Positions 1-9,606 of a stretch of 64,000 bases of DNA are shown here, piece by piece. The stretch's first letter is position 1, and the number at the start of each line of letters is the position of its first letter. The DNA comes from JBCBGF01 sp039193455. Its GTDB lineage: Bacteria > Pseudomonadota > Alphaproteobacteria > Rhodobacterales > Rhodobacteraceae. The translations under genes were made by a program, and so were the position numbers. The stretch covers positions 22,741-86,740 of the forward strand of contig JBCCWO010000016.1 in NCBI GenBank assembly GCA_039193455.1, written 5' to 3'. Under the pieces are notes generated by a model. That model did no database searches and had not been told where the DNA came from. It saw only the letters and a list, made by a program, of their open reading frames with translations.

Positions 1-325
1 CTTGCCCGATCAGCGCACCCACTGCCGTGATGAACTGGCTCAGAACGCTCGGGTCATGTTCACCGCGCGCGATCATGGTCAGCAGGAACACCGTCAGAAA
101 CAGCGACCCAAAGCGGATGCGGTTAAACGGCGGGGCATCGCGAAACTCGACAAGGCCCGGATAGGTCGACTGGTATTCAAAGAAGGTCAGCGCCGCAGCA
201 AAGAGCGCCACAAGCGCCACGATCTGCGCCGCGTCCGAACTGACGCCCGGCAGCATCAGCGACGGCATGGCGATCAACACCACAACCAGAAACGCGCGCA
301 CCAAGGCGCCTGCCAGACGAAACAT
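1..325 (-). CDS. Membrane protein of unknown function, partial (C-terminus off the left edge)
   Basis: The minus strand reads open from the window edge through an ATG at 325 and gives about 108 residues with no stop. Hydrophobic stretches at roughly residues 9-26, 33-47 and 73-86 suggest at least three membrane segments, linked by a polar loop (FEYQSTYPGLVEFRDAPPFN). The frame stays open upstream of the ATG (a further PLGRLWLALGHDAV-like stretch), so the true start may be an upstream GTG or TTG. I do not recognise the family. It is co-directional with leuD and leuC, about 350 bases downstream of leuD, and could share their transcript if the weak hairpin at 629-654 does not stop polymerase. 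Confidence 0.6.
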   Translation of the reverse strand, partial: MFRLAGALVRAFLVVVLIAMPSLMLPGVSSDAAQIVALVALFAAALTFFEYQSTYPGLVEFRDAPPFNRIRFGSLFLTVFLLTMIARGEHDPSVLSQFITAVGALIGQ

Positions 326-678
326 CACCGCGTCATGCCCCAATGCCAGCCACAAACGCCCCAAGGGACGCCGCGCCGGCTTTTGCTTTGTGCGCCCGCC
401 AATTGTGGCGGTGTGCCTTATTGTTGCCCAATTTCTGCCAACTTTCGGAATCTGCAGCAAGATTTCCGGAAGGAAGACCAAAAAACTGCGGCATTTTCGT
501 GGTGAAACTGGTGCGGGAATGCATCAATTTCCCCGGGGCCCGCCGGGTTTTTTGAGAGTTTTAAGGGTTTCTACAGGTGTCCGGGGGACCCGCTCACTGT
601 CTCATCCCAGCCACATTGCACAGCCGAAGGGCGCGCCCAAACCGGACGCGCCCCTGTGCGAACTGCTGTCAGTTCCGC
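326..678. other. Intergenic gap downstream of leuD
   Basis: This 350-base stretch holds no convincing gene. Overlapping reading frames on both strands are low-complexity and mutually contradictory. Near the leuD end is an inverted repeat (see the 629-654 entry). Around 575-600 there are short GC-rich pairings, for example GTCC with GGAC across GGG, and the segment near 545-575 has T and A runs. The frame of the upstream membrane protein remains open into roughly the first 100 bases, so part of this gap may be coding. Confidence 0.5.
629..654 (-). terminator. Weak hairpin after leuD
   Basis: GGGCGCG and CGCGCCC form a 7-bp stem with an 11-base loop, 25 bases past the leuD stop. There is no T-run on the leuD strand, so it is at best a weak or Rho-assisted terminator, or a stabilising 3' hairpin. 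Confidence 0.3.
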
Positions 679-1284
679 TTAGACCCAGGGCCGCGCAACG
701 CCGGCCTGCGCCTCAAATGCGTCGATCGAGGCCGCCTTCTCCATCGTCTGCCCGATATCGTCGAGCCCGTTGAGAAGGCAGTGCTTTTTGAACGCATCAA
801 CCTCGAAGGCAAAGGATGTGCCGTCGGACGCCGTCACCGTCTGCGCCTCAAGATCCACGGTGATCCGCGCATTGGCGCCCTTCTCTGCGTCCTGCATCAG
901 AACGTCCACCTGCTCTTGCGGCAGTGCGATCGGCAGAATGCCGTTCTTGAAGCAGTTGTTATAGAAGATGTCGGCAAAGCTTGGCGCGATGACACAGCGG
1001 ATGCCGAAATCCAAGAGCGCCCAGGGCGCATGCTCGCGGCTCGACCCGCAGCCAAAATTGTCACCCGCCACAAGGATCTCGGCCGTACGATAGGCTGGCT
1101 GGTTCAGGACGAAGTCGGCTATCTCCTTGCCGTCATCATCATAGCGCATCTCATCAAACAGGTTCACGCCCAGGCCCGAGCGTTTGATGGTCTTCAGAAA
1201 CTGCTTGGGGATGATCATATCGGTGTCGATATTGATCAGCGGCAGCGGGGCGGCGATGCCGGTCAGCGTTGTGAATTTGTCCAT
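679..1284 (-). CDS. leuD: 3-isopropylmalate dehydratase small subunit
   Basis: LeuD pairs with LeuC to isomerise 2-isopropylmalate to 3-isopropylmalate in leucine synthesis in the cytoplasm. The 201 residues match the usual family length. The N-terminal PLPLINIDTDMIIPKQFL region and the GDNFGCGSSREHAPWAL signature of the aconitase swivel domain are intact, followed by the FADIFYNNCFKNGILP substrate loop. The start ATG at 1284 follows a GGAGGA Shine-Dalgarno. It lies downstream of leuC on the same strand, but a plus-strand gene sits between them. Confidence 0.97.
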   Translation of the reverse strand: MDKFTTLTGIAAPLPLINIDTDMIIPKQFLKTIKRSGLGVNLFDEMRYDDDGKEIADFVLNQPAYRTAEILVAGDNFGCGSSREHAPWALLDFGIRCVIAPSFADIFYNNCFKNGILPIALPQEQVDVLMQDAEKGANARITVDLEAQTVTASDGTSFAFEVDAFKKHCLLNGLDDIGQTMEKAASIDAFEAQAGVARPWV

Positions 1285-1395
1285 GGGTATGTCCTCCGCA
1301 GGCGGCCAGCGCCCTCGTCTTCGGGGTTAGGCCGGTGTCGCGTAAGTGTTATGGTTGCGCACTAAACGTGCGGTTGAAAAGGTCAGGAGCAGGCG

Positions 1396-1671
1396 ATGGC
1401 AACCTACACTGCCGTGCTGATGCACGGAAATCGCGGCGGCGAGGGAACGCATACCTTCGAAGGGGATGCCGATCTGATGTCGCGCTCGCCCGTCCGCATC
1501 CTGCGCGTCTTCATGGCCGAGCTTGAGGGCAAGGCAGGTCTTGGCCACATCGACTATGAAGTGAACGCCGCGATGAAGAACGAGGACAAGAATGTCGTGA
1601 CCGCGCTTGGGAACCTCATTCTCCACGGCGACGACACCCAGCCCTTTGTCTGTATGATCAGCCCGGCCTGA
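1396..1671 (+). CDS. Small protein of unknown function between leuD and leuC
   Basis: This 91-residue soluble protein begins MATYTAVLMHGNRGGEGTH. It starts at an ATG eight bases after an AGGAG ribosome site and ends seven bases from the leuC stop, so it is convergent with leuC and divergent from leuD. No membrane segment or signal peptide is visible and I do not recognise a domain. A competing minus-strand frame (1327-1674) lacks a comparable ribosome site and looks like a shadow. Its placement inside a leucine operon on the opposite strand is unusual. Confidence 0.75.
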   Translation: MATYTAVLMHGNRGGEGTHTFEGDADLMSRSPVRILRVFMAELEGKAGLGHIDYEVNAAMKNEDKNVVTALGNLILHGDDTQPFVCMISPA

Positions 1672-1678
1672 CACGCGC

Positions 1679-3085
1679 TCACATCAGCTCCCGCACATCC
1701 GTCAGCCGCCCGGTCACCGCGGCTGCGGCGGCCATGGCGGGGCTCATCAGATGCGTGCGCCCGCCCCGGCCCTGACGGCCTTCGAAGTTGCGGTTCGACG
1801 TCGCCGCACAGCGTTCGCCGGGGGTCAGCTGATCGGGGTTCATCGCAAGACACATCGAACAGCCCGCAAGCCGCCACTCGAACCCGGCCTCTTTAAAGAT
1901 ATCGGCCAGCCCCTCTTCCTCGGCCTGCAGGCGCACAAGGCCGGACCCGGGTACAACCATGGCCCGCATCCCGTCCTTGATCTTCTTGCCTTTGACGATC
2001 TCGGCGGCAGCCCGCAAATCCTCGATCCGGCCATTGGTGCAGGACCCGATAAAGACCGTATCGATCTCGATATCGGCCAGCGGCGTGCCGGGCGTCAGCC
2101 CCATATAGTCGAGCGAGCGTTTGGCCGCCTCGACCTTGCCGCCGTTAAAGTCCTCGGGCGCGGGCACCGCACCGGTGATGGGCAGAACATCCTCGGGCGA
2201 GGTGCCCCAGGTCACGACGGGCGCGATATCTTCGCCCTTGATCGTCACCACCATGTCCCAATGCGCATCGTCATCGGAATAAAGCGTCTTCCACCAGGCC
2301 AGCGCGGCCTCCCACTGCGCGCCCTTGGGCGCATGGGGGCGGCCCTGCACGTATTCATAGGTCTTCTCATCCGGCGCGATCAGCCCCGCGCGCGCACCGC
2401 CTTCGATCGCCATGTTGCAGACGGTCATCCGCCCTTCCATCGACAGATCGCGGATCGCCTCGCCGCAATATTCGATGACATAGCCGGTGCCACCCGCCGT
2501 CCCGGTCTTGCCGATCACGGACAGTGTGATGTCCTTCGCCGTCACCCCGGGCCGCAGCTTGCCGGTGATCTCGACCTTCATGTTCTTCGATTTCTTCTGG
2601 ATCAGCGTCTGGGTGGCCAGCACATGCTCGACCTCGGACGTGCCGATGCCATGCGCCAACGCACCGAACGCCCCATGGGTGGCAGTGTGACTGTCGCCGC
2701 AGACCACGGTCATGCCGGGCAGGGTCCAGCCCTGTTCGGGTCCGACGATGTGCACGATCCCCTGCCGGATATCGCTCACCGGATAATAGTGAATGCCGAA
2801 CTCCTTGGCATTGGCATCAAGTGCGGCGACCTGAATGCGGCTGTCTTCGGTCATGTTCGCCGGATTTTCGCGCCCCAGCGTCGTGGGAACATTGTGGTCG
2901 GGAACCGCAATCGTCTTGTCCGGCGCGCGCACCGTGCGGCCAGACATCCGCAACCCTTCAAAGGCCTGCGGGCTTGTCACCTCGTGCACGAGGTGGCGGT
3001 CGATATAAAGAAGGCAGGTGCCATCCTCGGCGGCATGGGCCACGTGGGCGTCCCAGATTTTGTCGTACAGCGTGCGGGCGGTCAT
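1679..3085 (-). CDS. leuC: 3-isopropylmalate dehydratase large subunit
   Basis: LeuC is the iron-sulfur subunit of isopropylmalate isomerase. The 468 residues fit the bacterial LeuC length. The three cluster ligands are visible as Cys349 (FIGSCTNGR) and Cys409 and Cys412 (AGCSMCLAMNPDQL), and the early GDSHTATHGAFGALAHGIG motif is intact. Its partner leuD lies downstream on the same strand, beyond the small plus-strand gene. The 256-base region upstream (3086-3341) is shared with the divergent tamA and probably holds both promoters; no leucine-rich leader peptide was obvious there. Confidence 0.97.
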   Translation of the reverse strand: MTARTLYDKIWDAHVAHAAEDGTCLLYIDRHLVHEVTSPQAFEGLRMSGRTVRAPDKTIAVPDHNVPTTLGRENPANMTEDSRIQVAALDANAKEFGIHYYPVSDIRQGIVHIVGPEQGWTLPGMTVVCGDSHTATHGAFGALAHGIGTSEVEHVLATQTLIQKKSKNMKVEITGKLRPGVTAKDITLSVIGKTGTAGGTGYVIEYCGEAIRDLSMEGRMTVCNMAIEGGARAGLIAPDEKTYEYVQGRPHAPKGAQWEAALAWWKTLYSDDDAHWDMVVTIKGEDIAPVVTWGTSPEDVLPITGAVPAPEDFNGGKVEAAKRSLDYMGLTPGTPLADIEIDTVFIGSCTNGRIEDLRAAAEIVKGKKIKDGMRAMVVPGSGLVRLQAEEEGLADIFKEAGFEWRLAGCSMCLAMNPDQLTPGERCAATSNRNFEGRQGRGGRTHLMSPAMAAAAAVTGRLTDVRELM

Positions 3086-3341
3086 TGATCCTCTCCCGAA
3101 TTGTGGATGTGGTTACGTGTCGATCAGATGCGTCAACCGCCGCATAGGCGGGACAACACTGACCGTGAGGCGCCAAAGAACCGCCAGGGCAGGCGCGCGC
3201 GATCATCCATATCAAAGACTCGATGCATCCGCGTTCTCTAGCCCGAGGCGCTCTGTCTCACAAGTCCATGGCGGGAACGTGCGGCGACAGGCCTTCAACT
3301 GTGGGGCCGCACCTGACATGATGCGTCGGTAACGGTGACGA

Positions 3342-5162
3342 ATGGGCGGTTCAACAAAGATGGGCAGGCAAACACACCGCACGGGCGCCGGCCTGATGCT
3401 GGCCGCGGCCCTTCTGGCGCACCCCGTGGCAGTCGCCGCGTTCGAACGCGTGGAGATGAGCGTGCCGGGCGCCTCCGACGACCTGATCGAACGCTTGCAG
3501 GCCGCATCGCTCGTCATCACCGCCCGCCGCGACGGGACCACCCGCGGCGATGAAATCCTGGCCGCCGCGCAGGCAGACTATGCGCGCTTTCTCGGCACGC
3601 TGTACGAGGCCGGGCGCTATGGGCCCACCGTCAACATCCTGATCGACGGCACCGAAGCCGCCGCCATCGATCCGATCAGCGCGCCCGAGACCGTCACCAC
3701 CGTGACGATCCGGATCGATCCCGGCCCGATCTACACGTTCTCGCGCGCCGAAATCGGCCCGCTCGCCCCCGAAACAGAGCTGCCGGAAGCGTTCCGGACC
3801 GGCGCACGCGCGCGCTCCACCGCAATCCGCAGCGCCGCAGAGACGGCGGCGGGGGCCTGGCGCGACGCAAGCCATGCCAAGGTAGAGGTCACGGATCAGT
3901 CGATCACCGCCAAACACGCTGAACGCACCGTTGACGCCACCGTCCGGATCGACCCGGGCCCCGAGCTGCGGTTCGGCAACCTGATCGTACGCGGCAACGA
4001 AGGCGTCCGGACCGATCGGATCACCCGCATCGCCAGCCTGCCCAGCGGCCAGCCCTACAGCCCGGACGAGCTGGACCAGGTCCTGCTGCGGCTGCGCCAG
4101 ACCGGCGCGTTCCGTAGCGTCGCCCTGTCCGAGGCCGAAACCGTCAACCCCGACGGCACGCTCGACATGTTCCTCGACGTGGCCGAACAACTGCCCCGCC
4201 GGTTTGGCTTCGGGGCCGAGCTCAGCACCGTCGATGGCCTGACGCTTTCCGGCTTTTGGCTGCACCGCAACCTGCTCGGCGGTGCCGAGCAATTGCGCTT
4301 TGATGGCGAAGTCGGCGGTATCGGCGGCGACACCGGCGGTGTCGATTACTCCATCGGCGTGCGCTACGAACGCCCCGCCACCTTCGGCCGCGACACGTTG
4401 CTCAGCATCTTCGGCGAACTCAGCCGCGAAAATGAGCCAGAGTTCGACTCCCGCACCGCCGAGGTCGGCTTCAGCGTCGCCCGCCAGTTCACCGACGATC
4501 TGCCGATCAGCGCCGGTATCACCTATTCGACCTCCGAGGTCACCGATGCCTCGGGCGTGGAACGTTACCAGCAGTTCTTCTTCCCGATCTCGGCAACCCA
4601 GGACCGTCGCGAAAGCCCGCTCGACACCGATGACGGCTACTACATTTTTGCCGAGGTCTCGCCCTTCCTCGGGATCTCGGATTCCGAAGACGGCGTGCGC
4701 ACCACGCTCGACGCCCGCGGCTATCGCAGCTTCGGCGAGAATGCGCGCTACGTCCTCGCCGCACGTCTTCAATATGGCGGGATCTTCGGCGCCTCGATCA
4801 CCGGCCTGCCCAACGATCTGCGCTTTACCTCGGGCGGCGGCGGCACCGTGCGGGGGCAAGGCTACGAATCGCTGCAGATCGATCTGGGCGGCGGGCTGCT
4901 GTCCGGCGGACGCTCGTTTCTCGGGCTCGCCACCGAGGTGCGGACGCGGGTGCGCGACAATGTGCAACTCGTGACCTTCTTCGACTGGGGCCAGATCGGA
5001 CGCGACAGTTTCCCCGATGGCGACAGCCATACCGGCGCCGGGCTGGGCGTGCGCTATGATACTGGCATCGGCCCCCTGCGGTTCGACATCGGCGTCCCGG
5101 TCAGCGGACCGGGCGATGAATCAGGCTTCGAGCTTTACATCGGGATTGGACAGGCGTTTTGA
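3342..5162 (+). CDS. tamA: TamA-type outer-membrane translocation module barrel
   Basis: This is an Omp85-family outer-membrane protein that works with TamB in inserting outer-membrane and surface proteins. The 606 residues start with a signal peptide (hydrophobic GLMLAAALLAHPVAVAA, cleavage near residue 35). POTRA-like modules follow, including RIDPGPELRFGNLIVRGNEGVRTDRI, then a C-terminal 16-strand-type barrel from about residue 290, ending in GIGQAF with the terminal Phe usual for outer-membrane barrels. A second in-frame ATG at 3360 could be the start. Its stop overlaps the TTG start of tamB, so the two are translationally coupled. Confidence 0.9.
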   Translation: MGGSTKMGRQTHRTGAGLMLAAALLAHPVAVAAFERVEMSVPGASDDLIERLQAASLVITARRDGTTRGDEILAAAQADYARFLGTLYEAGRYGPTVNILIDGTEAAAIDPISAPETVTTVTIRIDPGPIYTFSRAEIGPLAPETELPEAFRTGARARSTAIRSAAETAAGAWRDASHAKVEVTDQSITAKHAERTVDATVRIDPGPELRFGNLIVRGNEGVRTDRITRIASLPSGQPYSPDELDQVLLRLRQTGAFRSVALSEAETVNPDGTLDMFLDVAEQLPRRFGFGAELSTVDGLTLSGFWLHRNLLGGAEQLRFDGEVGGIGGDTGGVDYSIGVRYERPATFGRDTLLSIFGELSRENEPEFDSRTAEVGFSVARQFTDDLPISAGITYSTSEVTDASGVERYQQFFFPISATQDRRESPLDTDDGYYIFAEVSPFLGISDSEDGVRTTLDARGYRSFGENARYVLAARLQYGGIFGASITGLPNDLRFTSGGGGTVRGQGYESLQIDLGGGLLSGGRSFLGLATEVRTRVRDNVQLVTFFDWGQIGRDSFPDGDSHTGAGLGVRYDTGIGPLRFDIGVPVSGPGDESGFELYIGIGQAF

Positions 5163-8100
5163 ACCGGCGGATCACAGCTCTCGTTCTGGCCACGGCGCTC
5201 ACCGCGCCGACGGGCCTTGCCATTGCGCAGGACGATGACCGTGGCTTCGTCCAACGCACCCTCGAAGACAGCCTCTCCGCCGAAGGCCGCACCGTCCGCA
5301 TCACCGGCTTTCGCGGCGCGCTCAGCGCACAGGCAAGCCTGGATGAGCTGACCGTCGCGGATGACACCGGCGTCTGGCTCACCCTGCGGGACGCCACGCT
5401 CGACTGGCGCCGCGCCGCGCTCTTGCGTGGTCGCGTCGAGGTCGAGGAATTGCGCGCCGCCGAAATCATCCTCGACCGTCTGCCAGAGCCCTCGCCCAGC
5501 GCGCCGAACCCCGAAGCCTCGGGGTTTTCGCTGCCGGACCTGCCCGTGGCGATCAACATCGGGGCGCTGACCGCGGAACGGATCGAGATTGCCGAAGACG
5601 TGCTGGGCCAGGCCGCCACCTTTTCCCTCGACGGCGCGATGCAGCTGGCCGATGGCGAAGGCGATGTCCGGCTCGAAGCGCTGCGCACCGACCGGACGGG
5701 CGACGCCTTTACCATCGCAGGCAGCTTCGCCAACCAGACCCGGTTCCTGACACTGGACCTCCTGCTTGAAGAAAACGCCGATGGCATCGTCTCGAACGTC
5801 CTCGGCCTGCCCGGCAACCCCTCGCTGCGCCTGGCAACCCAAGGCGAAGGCCCGCTTGAGGATTTCGCAGCAACGCTTGATCTGTCCACCGACGGCGCCG
5901 ACCGGCTGGCGGGCACGTTCGAGCTGACCGAAACCGACGGCACGCAGAACTTCGGCGCAGATGTACAAGGCGATATCGCACCGCTCTTTGCGCCGGACCA
6001 TCGCGACTTTTTCGGCAACGACATCGCGCTCACACTCACCGGTCGAACGCTGCCCGAAGGCGGCACGGTGATCCCCGAATTTGCCCTGACCGCCGCCTCG
6101 ATAGATCTGCAAGGCGCGCTCAGCATTGGCGCCGATGGCCTGCCCACCGAGATCGATATCGATGGTGAGATTGCGGCCCGCGACGGCACCCCGGTCCGTC
6201 TGCCAACCACCGGCGCACCGACCGAGGTGCGGCAGGCAACGCTACGCGTGGCCTTCGATGCCGCAGCTGGTCAAACCTGGACGGCCGAGACCGTGGTCAC
6301 CGGCTTCGCGCAACCGGGCTTTCGGGCCGAGTCGGCGACACTGTCAGGCTCCGGACGGATTGCCCGCGAGCCAGAGCCCGCCGTGACCGCAGATCTGACC
6401 TTCGTGGCCGAGGCGCTCGACCTCAGCGATGCCACCGTCGAACAGGCCCTGGGCGAAGAGGTTTCGGGCGCGGTCGACATCGCGTGGACCGCTGGCGCAC
6501 CTATGACGCTCGACAACCTATCGGTGCAGGGCGAAAGCTATGCACTCGACGGCAACGCCGTTGTCGCGACCATCGATGGCGGGCTTGAGATCACGACCGC
6601 GCTGGCCGCCACCGCCCGCGACCTCAGCGTGTTTTCCGGCATTGCCGACCGGGCCCTCAGCGGCGCGGTCTCGGCGGATGTCGCGGGCACCCTGACGCCG
6701 CTTGCCGGGACATTCGATCTTGAACTGTCGGGGGAAACCCAGGACGTCACCGTCGATCAGCCCGAGGCCGACCGCCTGCTGGCGGGCACCGCAACGCTTG
6801 AGGCCGCGCTGCGCCGGACAACAGAGGGCACGTTCCTCGACGCGCTCCGGATCGATGGCGACGCGGCCGAGATCACGGCGCAGGCCACGCTGGCGGGCGA
6901 CAACAGCACCGTGGCCGCGGACCTCGTTCTGATCGACACCGCCATCATTGCCGAGGATGTGACAGGCCCGGCCGAGCTGACCGTCACCGCCGCGCAAACC
7001 GGACCGGTCTGGGATGTGGACGGCACGCTCGAGGCCCCGGATCTTCGCGCGAACTTCGACATCGCCGCCGATCTGGCCAACGACGTGCCCGAAATCAGCG
7101 GCACGATCGATGCCGACACCGCCGACCTCGCGCCCTTCTCGGCCCGCGCCGGGCGCGCGTTGAGCGGCGGGGTTCAGCTGGCGGCAAGCGGCAGCCTGAC
7201 AACCGATCTCACCCGCTTCGACGTCGCATTTTCGGGCGAGACGCAGGATATCACCATCGACCAGGCTGAGGCGGATCGCCTGCTGGCGGGCACGACGACA
7301 ATCAACGCCGCACTGCGCCGAACGGATGAGGGCCTCTTTGTCGAGACTTTGCGGGTCGATGGCGAGGCCGCGGATATCGAGGGCAAAGGCCAGATCACCG
7401 AGGCAAGCGGGACGGGATCCGCGCAGATCGTGCTCTTCGACACCGCGCTCATTGCCGAGGATGTCGCCGGGCCCGCCCGCCTCGACGTGACCGCGGCCCA
7501 GACCGGACAGGTCTGGGATGTGGCCGGCGTGCTGGCGTCACCTGATCTTGAGGCGGATTTCGACGTCGCCGCAGACCTTTCAACCGATGTGCCAGCGCTC
7601 AGCGGAACCATCGCCGCCAGCGCCGCCTCGCTCGCCCCGTTTTCGGCGCGGGCGGGCCGCCCTCTGGCGGGCGGTCTGACGCTCGACGTCGCGGGCAGCC
7701 TCACGGCGGATCTGACCACGTTTGATCTGGCGGGCGACCTGACCGGACAGGATCTGGCGATCGGGCAAGCGGATGCGGACCGACTTTTGGCGGGCACCGT
7801 GGTCCTCGCCGCCGATCTCGCCCGCGACGGCGACGCGTTCGACGTCACGACCCTCTCCATCGATGCGCCCGAGCTGCAGCTTGCCGTTACCGGCGACATC
7901 GCCCCGGAAAGCGGCACATTGGATATCTCGGCACGCCTTGCCGACATCGGGCCCTATGCGGCGGGCTTCAGCGGGCCCGCAACCGTCGATGGCACGGTGG
8001 GCCGCATCGCTGGTGGCGATTGGCAGGTCGATCTGTCGGCGGTCGGTCCCAACAACGGACAGATCAACGTGGCCGGAACCGTGGCCGAGAACGCCGAAAC

Positions 8101-9400
8101 AGCCGATGTCACGGTGCAGGGCGCGGCGCCCCTGGCGCTGGCGAACCGGTTCATCGCGCCCCGCACCGTCAGCGGGATCCTGAACTTCGATCTCGCGCTG
8201 AACGGCGCACCCGGGCTCGACGCCATATCGGGGCGGGTGACCACCGCCAACGCCCGCGCCGCATCGCCGGGCGAACGCATCGTGCTCAGCGATATCGACA
8301 CCGCCGTCACGCTTGCCGGCGGTCGCGCATCGCTCGATTTCCGCGCCGCAGGTGACGCAGGCGGCGGCCTGTCCGTTACGGGCCCGGTAACCTTGGCGCC
8401 GCCCTATAACGGGGCGCTCGAACTCACCCTCAACCGCTTCGTCCTGCGCGACCCCGCGCTTTACCGCACATCGGTTGACGGCAGCATCCGCCTTGACGGG
8501 CCGCTCGCGGGCGGCGCAAGCATCGCCGGTCAAATCGTCCTCGACGAGACCGAAATTCAGATCCCTTCAGGCAGCCTGTCGCGCGCCGGATCCATCCCTG
8601 ACATCGTCCACCGCAACGAACCCGCCGCCGTCCGGGCCACCCGCGCGCGCGCCGGCCTGATCGCCGAAGACACCGACAGCGACGCCACCGGGGGCGCGGG
8701 CCCCGCCTTCCCGCTCGATGTCTCGGTGGTGGCCGCCAACCAGATCTTCATCCGCGGACGCGGCCTAGAATCCGAACTCGGCGGCAGCCTGCGCCTGCGC
8801 GGCACCACCAGCGACATTATCCCCGAAGGTCAGTTCGACCTGATCCGCGGGCGGCTCGATATCCTCAACCGCCGCCTCGAGCTGACCGAAGGACGCGCCA
8901 CACTCGAAGGCGATTTTGACCCCACGCTCTACTTCGTCGCCGAAACCGACGCCGATGACGTCACGGTGCAGATCGTGGTCGAAGGCCGGGCCTCTGAACC
9001 CGAGATCAGCTTTCAATCGGACCCCGACCTGCCCGAGGATGAGGTGCTGGCCCGCCTCCTCTTCGGCCGCGGCCTCGACACCCTCTCCCCGCTTCAGGCG
9101 GCGCAACTTGCCTCGGCGGTCGCACAGCTTGCGGGCACTGGCGGCGAAGGCATCGTCTCGCGCCTGCGCCGCAATTTCGGGCTCGACGATCTGGATGTCA
9201 CGACCGACGATTCCGGAAACGTCGCCGTCCGCGCCGGGGCCTATCTCTCGGACAACGTCTACACCGATGTCACCGTCGGCGGCGAAGGGCAGACCGAGGT
9301 CAACCTCAACCTCGATGTCTCATCCTCGGTCACGGTCAAGGGCGGCGTCGATAACGAGGGCGAGACCGGCGTCGGTATCTTCTTTGAGCGGGACTATTGA
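5159..9400 (+). CDS. tamB: TamB-type translocation and assembly module inner-membrane protein
   Basis: TamB spans the periplasm as a long beta-rich groove and partners TamA. The 1413-residue protein has an N-terminal hydrophobic anchor (ITALVLATALTAPTGLAIA), a long repetitive middle, and the C-terminal DUF490/TamB domain (about residues 1080-1413, with GRLDILNRRLELTEGRATLEG-like sequence and RRNFGLDDLDVTTDDSGN). The start is TTG at 5159, in a TTGA overlap with the tamA stop. The 3' end overlaps the convergent XRE gene by seven bases. Residues about 490-990 contain three tandem copies of a module of about 168 residues, described separately. Confidence 0.93.
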   Translation: MNRRITALVLATALTAPTGLAIAQDDDRGFVQRTLEDSLSAEGRTVRITGFRGALSAQASLDELTVADDTGVWLTLRDATLDWRRAALLRGRVEVEELRAAEIILDRLPEPSPSAPNPEASGFSLPDLPVAINIGALTAERIEIAEDVLGQAATFSLDGAMQLADGEGDVRLEALRTDRTGDAFTIAGSFANQTRFLTLDLLLEENADGIVSNVLGLPGNPSLRLATQGEGPLEDFAATLDLSTDGADRLAGTFELTETDGTQNFGADVQGDIAPLFAPDHRDFFGNDIALTLTGRTLPEGGTVIPEFALTAASIDLQGALSIGADGLPTEIDIDGEIAARDGTPVRLPTTGAPTEVRQATLRVAFDAAAGQTWTAETVVTGFAQPGFRAESATLSGSGRIAREPEPAVTADLTFVAEALDLSDATVEQALGEEVSGAVDIAWTAGAPMTLDNLSVQGESYALDGNAVVATIDGGLEITTALAATARDLSVFSGIADRALSGAVSADVAGTLTPLAGTFDLELSGETQDVTVDQPEADRLLAGTATLEAALRRTTEGTFLDALRIDGDAAEITAQATLAGDNSTVAADLVLIDTAIIAEDVTGPAELTVTAAQTGPVWDVDGTLEAPDLRANFDIAADLANDVPEISGTIDADTADLAPFSARAGRALSGGVQLAASGSLTTDLTRFDVAFSGETQDITIDQAEADRLLAGTTTINAALRRTDEGLFVETLRVDGEAADIEGKGQITEASGTGSAQIVLFDTALIAEDVAGPARLDVTAAQTGQVWDVAGVLASPDLEADFDVAADLSTDVPALSGTIAASAASLAPFSARAGRPLAGGLTLDVAGSLTADLTTFDLAGDLTGQDLAIGQADADRLLAGTVVLAADLARDGDAFDVTTLSIDAPELQLAVTGDIAPESGTLDISARLADIGPYAAGFSGPATVDGTVGRIAGGDWQVDLSAVGPNNGQINVAGTVAENAETADVTVQGAAPLALANRFIAPRTVSGILNFDLALNGAPGLDAISGRVTTANARAASPGERIVLSDIDTAVTLAGGRASLDFRAAGDAGGGLSVTGPVTLAPPYNGALELTLNRFVLRDPALYRTSVDGSIRLDGPLAGGASIAGQIVLDETEIQIPSGSLSRAGSIPDIVHRNEPAAVRATRARAGLIAEDTDSDATGGAGPAFPLDVSVVAANQIFIRGRGLESELGGSLRLRGTTSDIIPEGQFDLIRGRLDILNRRLELTEGRATLEGDFDPTLYFVAETDADDVTVQIVVEGRASEPEISFQSDPDLPEDEVLARLLFGRGLDTLSPLQAAQLASAVAQLAGTGGEGIVSRLRRNFGLDDLDVTTDDSGNVAVRAGAYLSDNVYTDVTVGGEGQTEVNLNLDVSSSVTVKGGVDNEGETGVGIFFERDY
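6628..8050 (+). repeat. tamB: Three tandem 504-bp repeats inside tamB
   Basis: The landmark PFSARAGRALSGG recurs near 7133 and 7637, with a diverged first copy near 6628. The landmark SGETQDVTVDQPEADRLLAGT recurs near 6722, 7225 and 7729. The spacing is about 504 bp (168 residues) in each case. The copies differ enough at the DNA level to be old duplications, and they lengthen the predicted periplasmic groove. Confidence 0.8.
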
Positions 9401-9606
9401 TCGGGCGCAACCGCCTCAAGCAGATCGCCGGGCTGGCACTCAAGCGCATCGCAAATGCGGGCCAACGTCTCGAACCGGATGCCGCGCACCCGCCCCGACT
9501 TCAACAGGCTGATGTTCTGCTCGGTGATCCCCACATGCGCCGCCAGTTCGCGCGACTTCATCTTGCGCCGGGCCAGCATCACATCCAGCCGCACCACGAT
9601 CTCCAT
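9394..9606 (-). CDS. Small XRE/Cro-type helix-turn-helix regulator
   Basis: This 70-residue protein is essentially one helix-turn-helix domain: RREL-type KMKSRELAAHVGITEQNISLLKSGRVRGIRFETLARICDAL. It resembles the short YozG-like regulators often found behind DUF2975 genes. The start ATG at 9606 shares a base with the TGA of the upstream DUF2975 gene (TGATG), so the two are coupled. Longer upstream reading in this frame (to 9849) overlaps the DUF2975 gene and is rejected. It probably represses its own operon. The 3' end overlaps tamB. Confidence 0.85.
   Translation of the reverse strand: MEIVVRLDVMLARRKMKSRELAAHVGITEQNISLLKSGRVRGIRFETLARICDALECQPGDLLEAVAPDQ

Noticed and set aside
1751..3088. 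Plus-strand reading frame of 445 codons opposite leuC
   Set aside because: It is the antisense shadow of a clear leuC; GC-rich codon use creates long open antisense frames here.
3351..5030. Minus-strand reading frame of 559 codons opposite tamA
   Set aside because: Antisense shadow with composition typical of mirrored codons and no domain.
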